Source: Candidatus Caenarcanales bacterium
Lineage (GTDB): Bacteria; Cyanobacteriota; Vampirovibrionia; LMEP-6097
Length of the DNA stretch: 14,158 nt
Reading direction: 5' to 3'
Assembly: GCA_021299565.1 (NCBI GenBank)
Contig: JAJTHA010000161.1
Span: 1 to 14,158, forward strand
Part shown: piece by piece, positions 1-6,416 of the stretch
How the letters are laid out: every line of letters begins with the position of its first letter
How positions within the stretch are numbered: position 1 is the stretch's first letter
Position numbers and translations under genes: made by a program
Notes under the pieces: generated by a model
Database searches by the model: none
What the model was told of the DNA's origin: nothing
The model's input: only the letters and a program-made list of their open reading frames with translations

Positions 1-1
1 A

Positions 2-1474
2 AAAATTGCTTCAAGTCATGGTTATACAAATAAAGAATTTCATTTAAATCGTTCACAAGCTTGGCAAAATGCACTTGAAACAATTAAGCCTGGTGATATT
101 GTTGCTCTTACATCTAGTTCCCCTGGAGCTTTTCAGGCTCTAGAATTTGCAAGAGCAGTTAAAGCAAAATTTGGTGAAAAGGTTTTGATTATCAAAGGTG
201 GCACTCATGAAAGACTAAGCTCTCCCGTAGAACAGCTTAAAACAAATTACCCAATAGATATTTCTTTTATTGGTGATGCTGAAATAGATTTCGATAAACT
301 ACTTGATGTAGTTGAAGGGCATCGTAATAAGCCCCGCAATCGAGAGAGATTAAAGCAAAAACTAGAAAGCATAAATCATATTAGATACTTTGGAAGACAA
401 AGAACAGATGATTATAAATTACGAGGACCAACAGCAATTCAAATGGAAATCCCTGATAGACCTGAGCCTGAAATGCAATTTACGATCTTCAAAGATCCCA
501 AACCTGGTTCACATATGCATAGAATAATGTCTTTGAGAGGATGTCCATTTACCTGTACTTTTTGTGAAATCAGCACCAAATCAAGACGAGCTTCTGCTAA
601 ATATTTTGTGGAAAAGATCGAAGAGGTAGTTAGAAAAAGTTATGAGGGTGATAATCCAAAACCTATTGGTTATTTATTTCTTGAAGATGGCAATTTTGTT
701 ACCAAAAATAGCAAAAATGGGCTTAGGGACAGAAACATAGACTTGGCAGGAGCGGATAATTATTCTTCTGATATTTGGATAGAGCAATTTACTGAATTAA
801 TGAAAGCTCTAAATCAAAGACTAAAAGCTGAAGGCAAAGAAGAACTGAAATTTGCGATTCAAACTCGTTCTGATACCTTGATCACAACAAGAGCAGATCA
901 AGCTGAAGGTGAATACGAACAAGTGATTCAAAAATTAAAGGAAGCTGGTCTTGAAGCCGTTTATATAGGTGTCGATAACACCACAGGTAAAAATCAATTT
1001 GGAAAATCAACAGAACCTAATGATCATTTAAGAGCTGTAGATTTCCTGAAGTCTACAGGTGTAGAATCGAGTTGCTCAACAATTTTAGTCCCTAGGCAAG
1101 AACAAGAAACTATAGACTTGATTGAAAAGCTTATGAATAAAGGAGTACAAGAAATCTTTACTGAATACTTGAAAGTTTTTATTGATACTGCTGATTCAAG
1201 AAGAGTTGTTGATGAAACAGAAAAACAACTATCTAAAGATGATATTGTTGCTTTATATACTCAAGGGAAATACAATATGAAATCGGCAAGTAAAGAGGAT
1301 AATGCTTGCTTAATTGTAGAACCTGCCGGTGATAAATTAAAACTAGTTAGTGATAAAGAACTAGAAACTCTATCTCATAAAGCCTATAAGACCATAGCTG
1401 ATCTTGCAAAAAAATATAATTACCGAGTCCTAAACCATGGACATTATGTCCGCCAAACGCAAGTTGGCTTGTAA
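2..1474 (+). CDS. Radical SAM protein with B12-binding-type N-terminal domain, 5'-truncated by window edge
   Basis: The frame is open from base 2 to the TAA at 1472-1474 (490 residues visible), so the true start lies upstream; the TTG at 185 is internal. The first ~85 visible residues look like the C-terminal half of a cobalamin-binding Rossmann domain (DIVALTSSSPGAFQAL, then VLIIKGGTHE and FIGDAEIDF, matching the usual GG.H and G-E/D-x-E/D turns). The radical SAM cluster motif CxxxCxxC follows (CPFTCTFC, codons at 542-565), preceded by SLRG as in this superfamily. Family knowledge: these enzymes bind a 4Fe-4S cluster and SAM, and many with this layout do methyl transfer or C-C bond chemistry. 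The substrate cannot be told. The usual DxHxxG cobalamin motif would lie outside the window, so B12 use is an inference. No partner gene is visible downstream. Confidence 0.85.
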   Translation, partial: KIASSHGYTNKEFHLNRSQAWQNALETIKPGDIVALTSSSPGAFQALEFARAVKAKFGEKVLIIKGGTHERLSSPVEQLKTNYPIDISFIGDAEIDFDKLLDVVEGHRNKPRNRERLKQKLESINHIRYFGRQRTDDYKLRGPTAIQMEIPDRPEPEMQFTIFKDPKPGSHMHRIMSLRGCPFTCTFCEISTKSRRASAKYFVEKIEEVVRKSYEGDNPKPIGYLFLEDGNFVTKNSKNGLRDRNIDLAGADNYSSDIWIEQFTELMKALNQRLKAEGKEELKFAIQTRSDTLITTRADQAEGEYEQVIQKLKEAGLEAVYIGVDNTTGKNQFGKSTEPNDHLRAVDFLKSTGVESSCSTILVPRQEQETIDLIEKLMNKGVQEIFTEYLKVFIDTADSRRVVDETEKQLSKDDIVALYTQGKYNMKSASKEDNACLIVEPAGDKLKLVSDKELETLSHKAYKTIADLAKKYNYRVLNHGHYVRQTQVGL

Positions 1475-1556
1475 GCTAAGTTTATATAATGTTAATATCA
1501 AAAAGTGATTAGTTCTCAATCAAGACTATAAACAAGCTGGGGTTTTTCTGAGAGGC

Positions 1557-1640
1557 ATGAATGGCGAAAAGAAAAAAGATTCTCCAGAAATAGCTTTGCC
1601 TTCTGGCAAATTCACCTTGGTAATAAATAAATTTAAGTAA
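1557..1640 (+). CDS. Possible 27-residue micro-ORF (weak)
   Basis: ATG at 1557, TAA at 1638-1640, giving a lysine-rich 27-residue peptide. It lies in the 222-bp gap between the radical SAM gene and the 308-residue protein. GAGAGG sits just upstream but only 1 nt from the ATG, too close for a normal ribosome site. A small perfect hairpin (TTTGCC-ttct-GGCAAA, 1595-1610) lies inside it. I do not recognise the peptide. It may well be chance; it is listed only because nothing else explains this gap. Confidence 0.12.
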   Translation: MNGEKKKDSPEIALPSGKFTLVINKFK

Positions 1641-1683
1641 TAATATGAGTCAAAGCACCTAAAAATCAGATATGTTATTTTGC

Positions 1684-1689
1684 TATTAT
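1684..1689 (+). promoter_or_regulatory. Extended -10 box for the 308-residue gene
   Basis: TGC-TATTAT is an extended -10 element (TGn plus 5/6 hexamer). With the usual ~7 nt to the start point, transcription would begin at about the A of the ATG at 1697, giving a leaderless message. No clear -35 box and no Shine-Dalgarno are seen, which fits an extended -10, leaderless gene. Confidence 0.45.
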
Positions 1690-1696
1690 TATCAAA

Positions 1697-2623
1697 ATGC
1701 CTGCTGTTTCCACTCCAAACGCTGACTTCATAAATAGACTTTATGGCGCCAAAAAAGTCGGACCCGATTCCATTAGTCCTCTAGTGGTCTGTAGTACTGC
1801 TGAGAGAAAAAGATTAGTTCAACCATATATACAACAGAGCATAAAAACCAGAGACATTAATGAGCACATTGCGCAACCTGAAAATACTTTTACTACAGAC
1901 AGAAAAAAAATGCTTGAATCATTGCCTGCCATGTGTCAATCTAAGCAGTTTGATTTATTTGCTCTAATTGGTGTGATAGTAAATAATTCTAGTGGTGCTT
2001 TTTTGAATTTTTTCTCTGATTTTAAACAACATATTCAACAATTGTGTCCCATGAAGAAAATTGCAGCTGGATCTTTAGAAAGTCCTCTCAAACGTACAAC
2101 GCTTCCGGATTTGATAAAAGCTGGTGTCGGCTCTGCCGCGCATTTATGGGAAGCAATCATAAAGGCAGTAATAATTAAGCAAGGAGATAAATTGAATTTA
2201 GAGCAGTTCAAAAAAATCTTAGATAATTCCGGAAAATTACTTCTGGAGCTGACTCAAGTCCCACTCTTAGCGCTGATTGACTTGGAGACATATTTATTGA
2301 CTAGACCTGACGAACATTATGCAATCAAATCAACGCCTGCAGACCAAGCTAAAGAAAGATGTGGACGTGATATTGAGCACAGGGCAATATCATATGATCC
2401 TAAATCTGGTGAAATTAATCTAGACCAACAATTTCTAGAGCATGATGCTAAATTTCAAGCATTAGTTGCTAAAACTAGGTCAAATTTTGTTAATGAAGAT
2501 ATGCTTGTGCATGGTTGTGCTGGGCTGCAATCAATACCTTATTTTTTTGAACAAACAAAAAATCTTTTTGATAAATATCTATTCCCTCATTTCGATGAAA
2601 TCATGCGATTTACAAAATTTTAA
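1697..2623 (+). CDS. Unrecognised 308-residue protein
   Basis: ATG at 1697, TAA ending at 2623. I do not recognise a family. The protein has no signal peptide and no convincing membrane span, and looks mostly helical and soluble. Its hydrophobic stretches (about residues 86-105, FDLFALIGVIV; and 180-200, LLLELTQVPLLALIDL) are short and amphipathic. Six cysteines are scattered (C32, C80, C117, C222, C274 and similar) without a metal-site spacing. The C-terminal part has a distinct patch, VHGCAGLQSIPYFFE. It stands alone: 222 bp after the radical SAM gene and convergent with the ATPase gene on the other strand (35 nt between stops). The start has no Shine-Dalgarno but an extended -10 lies 7 nt upstream. 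Codon use and AT content look like the neighbours, so nothing suggests recent transfer. Confidence 0.7.
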   Translation: MPAVSTPNADFINRLYGAKKVGPDSISPLVVCSTAERKRLVQPYIQQSIKTRDINEHIAQPENTFTTDRKKMLESLPAMCQSKQFDLFALIGVIVNNSSGAFLNFFSDFKQHIQQLCPMKKIAAGSLESPLKRTTLPDLIKAGVGSAAHLWEAIIKAVIIKQGDKLNLEQFKKILDNSGKLLLELTQVPLLALIDLETYLLTRPDEHYAIKSTPADQAKERCGRDIEHRAISYDPKSGEINLDQQFLEHDAKFQALVAKTRSNFVNEDMLVHGCAGLQSIPYFFEQTKNLFDKYLFPHFDEIMRFTKF

Positions 2624-2658
2624 GCCAAAATATAGAAAGAGCAAATGCTGGGTGAGGT

Positions 2659-3930
2659 TTAGTTTATTGCCGGAAGATTAAAACAGGTTGAGTTCTTGAT
2701 AGCTTGATATTTTTCACCAAAAGTGTTCAAAACACCTGATTGACTTAGATTTACCAAAAACGCTTCTGAGCACTTATATTTTTCTATAAAATATGACAAT
2801 GCCGAATAATCTTTTTTCTTGATGTGGTTCTTGTATTTGATTTCTATTGGTACCTGTTTGTGGACAAGATCAATCACCAAATCAACTTCAACATGTGTAT
2901 GAGTTCTATAAAACTTCAAAGAATCCTGTTTATAACCTGCTTTTAGTATTTCTGAAATCACAAAAGATTCAAATAAGAATGGGGCGTCATCTCGAATTGA
3001 CAATTGATTAAAGTTATTAGTTAAAAAATTTCTTGCACCAGTATCAACATAGTAGATCTTGGGATTTTTGCTAATTTCATTATTTTTGTTTTTGTAAAAA
3101 GGTCTAAGCGCAATTGTTATAAAAGTTTCGTTTAAAATCTCTATGTAGTTTTTCACAGTAACAGCGTCTATACCTGCAATTCCACCATAATGATTGTAAT
3201 TGCTAATTGCTCCATTATTTACCGCGAGTAGCTCCATTAATGTTTTTGCATTGATGATCTTTTCAATTTTCAAGTAATCAACCAAATCTTTTTTAATATA
3301 GCTATCAAATATACTTTCAAGAACCAAAACTTTATCAGCCCTAGAACTAAGTACTACTCTCGGATATCCACCAAAAATCAAAAACTCTTCAAGCTCATCA
3401 TAAAGTTCTGGGGCAAGTTTATTTAGGTCCGCAATTGAATTCATTTGCTTGAGGCTATGGTAAATTTTCAATAAATCATCTTTATCTTTGAAATCTAAAA
3501 ATTCCTCAAAACTTAATGGATACAAATCAAACACTCTTTTACGCCCAGCTAAGCTTTCTTGAATTTGATTTTTGATTGTCAAAGATGATGAACCAGTTAC
3601 TAGAATTTTGATGTTTTCGTGATTGTCGTAAACATTTTTGAGTATTCTTGAAATATCTGAATATCGCTGAAATTCATCTAAAAAAACATAGAAGAAATCT
3701 TTTTGATTTTTTCTATAAGAATTCAATTCTAGAGTTTGGATAAATTTTTCATAGCTCGAAATTTTTTCAAAATTACTAAAAATATCCAAATCCAAAAATA
3801 AGCCACCAGTTTGTTGATGAATTTGCTTGAGAAGTGTTGTTTTGCCAACTTGTCTTGGCCCAAGAATAACCGTAATCCAGCGATTAGCCAGATCATCCTC
3901 TATATTTTTGATCAATTTTCTAGACTTCAT
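2659..3930 (-). CDS. AAA-family ATPase with C-terminal DUF4143 domain
   Basis: 423 residues. The N-terminal P-loop ATPase domain has Walker A GPRQVGKTT (24-32), Walker B FYVFLDEF with D85/E86, a sensor-like ITGSSS-type strand (LVTGSSS) and the family's LAGRKRVFDLYPLSF motif. The C-terminal third is DUF4143, including EVDLVID...VPIEIKYK, a spacing that recalls the PD-(D/E)xK nuclease-like fold reported for this domain. Length is normal for the family. Function is poorly known; members are common as stand-alone genes in bacteria and archaea and are sometimes suspected in toxin-antitoxin or defence roles, which nothing here supports directly. It lies 62 nt downstream of selO on the same strand but has its own promoter (TATAAT at 3961-3966). 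Start is the ATG at 3930; an overlapping ATG 4 nt upstream is out of frame and opens a 4-codon ORF only. No Shine-Dalgarno is visible. Confidence 0.88.
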   Translation of the reverse strand: MKSRKLIKNIEDDLANRWITVILGPRQVGKTTLLKQIHQQTGGLFLDLDIFSNFEKISSYEKFIQTLELNSYRKNQKDFFYVFLDEFQRYSDISRILKNVYDNHENIKILVTGSSSLTIKNQIQESLAGRKRVFDLYPLSFEEFLDFKDKDDLLKIYHSLKQMNSIADLNKLAPELYDELEEFLIFGGYPRVVLSSRADKVLVLESIFDSYIKKDLVDYLKIEKIINAKTLMELLAVNNGAISNYNHYGGIAGIDAVTVKNYIEILNETFITIALRPFYKNKNNEISKNPKIYYVDTGARNFLTNNFNQLSIRDDAPFLFESFVISEILKAGYKQDSLKFYRTHTHVEVDLVIDLVHKQVPIEIKYKNHIKKKDYSALSYFIEKYKCSEAFLVNLSQSGVLNTFGEKYQAIKNSTCFNLPAIN

Positions 3931-3937
3931 TCATTAT

Positions 3938-3949
3938 TTTCGATCGAAA
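3938..3949. promoter_or_regulatory. 12-bp perfect palindrome in the ATPase gene leader
   Basis: TTTCGATCGAAA is a perfect 12-bp palindrome between the predicted start point (about 3954) and the ATG at 3930. It could be an operator, or it could be chance. No linked regulator is obvious. Confidence 0.25.
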
Positions 3950-3960
3950 TTAATGAGTAT

Positions 3961-3991
3961 ATTATACCCTAAATCACCTAGAATTTATCAA
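3961..3991 (-). promoter_or_regulatory. Promoter of the AAA/DUF4143 ATPase gene
   Basis: Read on the minus strand: TTGATA (3991-3986, 5/6 to the -35 consensus), a 19-nt spacer (slightly long), then a perfect TATAAT (3966-3961). Transcription would begin near 3954, leaving a leader of about 24 nt. It sits between the stop of selO and the ATPase ATG, so the ATPase need not depend on selO transcription. Confidence 0.5.
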
Positions 3992-3992
3992 A

Positions 3993-5468
3993 TTAAGTCC
4001 CGCAAAAGGTTACATAGTTGTTGGTCTTGCTATCTACAGCTTGCATGAAATGACTAAAACATTCTTGCTCTTGAAAAGGATTCTTGAAACATTCAAGCAA
4101 ATCATTCATCACAGAAAAATCATTTTCTAAATAAGCTTTGGATATCATTTCTTCTACAAGATGATTGCGGGGGATATATGCTGGATTGATTAAATTCATT
4201 TTTGCAATAATTTCTTCTATTGATAATGATTGCTGAGCTAATCTTTGGCGCCATCTGTCTAGCCAAATATCAATAATTTGTTTGTTAGCATGATAATTTT
4301 CAAACAAGCCAACAAAGCTTTGTTCATCGCTATTAAGCACTTTGGCTAAATAACGAAAGCTCAAGGAAAAGTCTGCCTTCAATCTAAACATCATCTCTAA
4401 AAGATCTTGCACCAAAACAAAATCCTCTTCGTGAATTTCAAAAATGCCTATTTTGTTTAAAAAAACTTTTGTGTAATTATCATCAAAATATTTTTTATAA
4501 AAAGCAAAAACTCCATTGCATTTTTCAATTGCAAGTTTTTCGTCTTTATCTATCATCTGCAGCAGCGTTGATGCTAAACAAGAAATATTCCACAGGCAAA
4601 TATTGACCTGGTTTTGATAAGCGTAACGTCCTTGATGATCAATCGAACTAAAGACAGTGTTTGGATCATAACTGTCCATGAAAGCACAAGGACCATAATC
4701 AATAGTCTCTCCAGAAATACTACAGTTATCGGTGTTCATGACACCATGTACAAAGCCAAGGCTCAACCATTTAATAATTAGATCAGCTTGTCGTTTGGCT
4801 AAAGCCTGCAAGAAATCTAAAGCTTTATTTTCAGAATTTTCTAGTTCTGGGTAATGTCTTGCTATCACATAGTTAAGCAAAGTCTCCAAAGCCTCAAAAT
4901 CTTTTCTAGCAAAAAAATATTCAAAAGTTCCGATGCGAATATGACTAGAAGCTACACGTGTAATTATTGCTCCAGGTAAAGCACCTTGTTCTCTATAAAC
5001 CTTCTCTCCCGTACCTACAGCCGCAAGTGCTCTTGTTGTAGGCACTCCAAGGCTATGCATCGCTTCACTAACGACATGCTCTCTTAAAACTGGTCCTAAC
5101 CAAGCTCTACCATCACCACGTCTTGAAAAAGCAGTTTGTCCAGAACCCTTCAATTGAATATCTTTGCGCTTTTGATTTATATCAATCACTTCTCCTAACA
5201 GAATTGCTCTACCATCTCCCAATTGCGGCACAAAATGTCCAAACTGGTGCCCCGCGTAAGCCATAGCAATTGGTTCTGAACCGTTTAGGATTTTATTGCC
5301 AGAGAATATCTCAGCAAGATTGTCTTCTGAAGTAAATTGCAATCCTAACTCATTTGCAAGAGCATAATTGAACTTAATCAATTGTGGATTTGTAACAGGG
5401 CTTGGCAAAACTTTTTGATAAAAGTGTTCTGGCAAATTTATATAACTATTATCGAAAGACACTTGCAT
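3993..5468 (-). CDS. selO: Protein adenylyltransferase SelO (YdiU family)
   Basis: 491 residues, close to the usual ~480 of bacterial SelO. It is a pseudokinase-fold enzyme that transfers AMP from ATP onto Ser/Thr/Tyr of target proteins; family work links it to redox and stress responses. Visible signature blocks: YAGHQFGHFVPQLGDGRA (71-88), KGSGQTAFSRRGDGRAWLGP (107-126), REHVVSEAMHSLGVPTTRAL, then the active-site region HGVMNTDN (241-248) and the metal-binding DYGP (257-260), followed by the conserved DP/QGRYAYQNQ region. The NPAYIPRNHLVEE block and the terminal FCGT are also typical. The C-terminal selenocysteine found in eukaryotic SelO is absent, as in most bacteria. All key residues I can name are present, so it should be active. 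It is divergent from the dehydratase gene with only 27 nt between start codons; there is no Shine-Dalgarno and the predicted leader is about 8 nt. Confidence 0.95.
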   Translation of the reverse strand: MQVSFDNSYINLPEHFYQKVLPSPVTNPQLIKFNYALANELGLQFTSEDNLAEIFSGNKILNGSEPIAMAYAGHQFGHFVPQLGDGRAILLGEVIDINQKRKDIQLKGSGQTAFSRRGDGRAWLGPVLREHVVSEAMHSLGVPTTRALAAVGTGEKVYREQGALPGAIITRVASSHIRIGTFEYFFARKDFEALETLLNYVIARHYPELENSENKALDFLQALAKRQADLIIKWLSLGFVHGVMNTDNCSISGETIDYGPCAFMDSYDPNTVFSSIDHQGRYAYQNQVNICLWNISCLASTLLQMIDKDEKLAIEKCNGVFAFYKKYFDDNYTKVFLNKIGIFEIHEEDFVLVQDLLEMMFRLKADFSLSFRYLAKVLNSDEQSFVGLFENYHANKQIIDIWLDRWRQRLAQQSLSIEEIIAKMNLINPAYIPRNHLVEEMISKAYLENDFSVMNDLLECFKNPFQEQECFSHFMQAVDSKTNNYVTFCGT

Positions 5469-5479
5469 TTTGAAGATGT

Positions 5480-5489
5480 TACAATTATA
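5480..5489. promoter_or_regulatory. Overlapping divergent -10 boxes between selO and the dehydratase operon
   Basis: On the plus strand TACAAT (5480-5485) lies 10 nt before the dehydratase ATG at 5496. On the minus strand a perfect TATAAT (5489-5484) lies 15 nt before the selO ATG at 5468. The two hexamers share 2 bp, so both polymerases could hardly sit there at once. Both messages would be leaderless or nearly so. The -35 regions would fall inside the opposite gene and were not convincing. Confidence 0.45.
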
Positions 5490-5495
5490 TACATT

Positions 5496-5828
5496 ATGAA
5501 CTCAAAATGCGTTGATCATGGAGATTGCCCCTCTCAAGCGATGGATAGTCAAGCCATTTCAAGTGCTTATCAATCTATTAATCCCCAGTGGAAATTATCG
5601 ACAGACACTCAGCCTCAGACCATTTCAAGAGAATTTAAATTTGATAAATATTTAGCCGGTTTGGATTTTGCAAATAAGATTGCAACTATTGCAGAAAAAC
5701 AAAATCATCATCCGGAAATAATTATTTCTTACAAAGTTATGACAGTTAGATACTGGACCCACAACGCAAATGGTTTAACTTTCATGGACTTTGCTGCGGC
5801 AGAAGAAATTGATAAACTTAAGTATTAA
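5496..5828 (+). CDS. Pterin-4a-carbinolamine dehydratase (4a-hydroxytetrahydrobiopterin dehydratase)
   Basis: 110 residues from the ATG at 5496. The frame is open further upstream into selO, but that stretch bears no similarity to the family and overlaps the opposite gene, so I reject the longer form. The family core is clear: FKFDKYLAGLDFANKIA, then EKQNHHPEIIISYKVMTVRYWTHNANGLTFMD, with the active-site HHP at 71-73, H89 of the TH pair and D98. It dehydrates 4a-hydroxytetrahydropterin, recycling pterin cofactor. No phenylalanine hydroxylase is nearby; in such bacteria the enzyme may serve other pterins (folate or molybdopterin side products), which is inference. It is the first gene of a three-gene run: the acetyltransferase starts 3 nt after its stop. 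No Shine-Dalgarno; probably leaderless. Confidence 0.9.
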   Translation: MNSKCVDHGDCPSQAMDSQAISSAYQSINPQWKLSTDTQPQTISREFKFDKYLAGLDFANKIATIAEKQNHHPEIIISYKVMTVRYWTHNANGLTFMDFAAAEEIDKLKY

Positions 5829-5831
5829 TTC

Positions 5832-6416
5832 ATGCAAATCGACAAAAAGCCTTTAACAATCCGCAAAGCCACTATTGAAGATGCTGAATTAATTTTGGAA
5901 TTCATCAAAGCTCTTGCGCTTTATGAAAAACTTGAAAATGATGTTAGCGCCAATAAAAATTTAATTTTGAAAAATTTATTTGGTGAAAACACCAAAGCAT
6001 ACTGTTTAATAGCTGAATATGAAAACGAAGCTGCAGGCTTTGCTATTTACTTTTATAACTTTTCGACTTTCTTGGCAAAGCCAGGATTGTATCTAGAGGA
6101 TTTATTCGTCAAGCCAGAATTTCGAGCTAAAGGTATTGGTAAAGCACTAATTAAAGAACTTGCCAAAATAGCTATAGAAGAAGATTTGGGAAGAATTGAA
6201 TGGTGGGTACTTGATTGGAATACGCCAAGTATTGAGTTTTACAAATCACTTGGTGCGATCGCAATGGACGAATGGACTGTATTTCGAGTAACTGCTGATA
6301 AATTCAAATCACTGGCGTGCTATACTCAGTCAATGTTCATCAATAAAATCTGCTCGATTTGCAAAAAATCTTTAATCGGCTTTCGTTTGGAAAACTTATT
6401 ACCAAATGATAGTTAA
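5832..6416 (+). CDS. GNAT-family N-acetyltransferase (diamine/thialysine acetyltransferase-like)
   Basis: 194 residues. It transfers an acetyl group from acetyl-CoA to an amine. The CoA pyrophosphate loop is RAKGIG (98-103) after LYLEDLFVKPEF, and the motif B region EWWVLDWNTPSIEFYKSLGA followed by DEWTVFRV is typical of the spermidine/spermine and thialysine acetyltransferase branch, so a polyamine-like or amino-acid amine substrate is likely; the exact one cannot be read. The usual protein ends near residue 162 (FKSLA). Here a 32-residue tail follows with a CSIC pair and basic residues, unlike the family. The start is 3 nt after the dehydratase stop, and the 3' end overlaps the ATPase gene by 11 nt, so the three genes are probably one transcript with coupled translation. 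One GCGATCGC octamer lies at 6255-6262. Confidence 0.88.
   Translation: MQIDKKPLTIRKATIEDAELILEFIKALALYEKLENDVSANKNLILKNLFGENTKAYCLIAEYENEAAGFAIYFYNFSTFLAKPGLYLEDLFVKPEFRAKGIGKALIKELAKIAIEEDLGRIEWWVLDWNTPSIEFYKSLGAIAMDEWTVFRVTADKFKSLACYTQSMFINKICSICKKSLIGFRLENLLPNDS

Larger units (their letters stand above)
1475..1696. other. Intergenic gap, no firm gene
   Basis: 222 bp of AT-rich sequence after the radical SAM gene. It holds a small hairpin at 1595-1610 (6-bp stem, no T tract, so not a convincing terminator), a weak micro-ORF, and the extended -10 of the next gene. I see nothing else. Confidence 0.5.

Noticed and set aside
185..187. TTG as start of the radical SAM gene
   Set aside because: The frame is open upstream to base 2 and that part continues the B12-binding-type fold, so the start is outside the window.
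1595..1610. Hairpin TTTGCC-TTCT-GGCAAA as a terminator for the radical SAM gene
   Set aside because: Stem of 6 with only three GC pairs on each side, no T tract after it, and over 120 nt past the stop.
2466..2681. Plus-strand 71-codon frame at the end of the 308-residue gene
   Set aside because: It overlaps that gene in another frame and the end of the convergent ATPase gene, and its product has no recognisable features.
5382..5495. Longer start for the pterin dehydratase, adding 38 residues
   Set aside because: The added part overlaps selO on the other strand, has no family similarity and lies upstream of the -10 box; the ATG at 5496 gives the normal length.
6255..6262. GCGATCGC octamer (HIP1-like, a cyanobacterial signature)
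   Set aside because: Only one copy in 14 kb, inside a coding region; HIP1-rich genomes carry it far more often, so it says nothing firm about the lineage.
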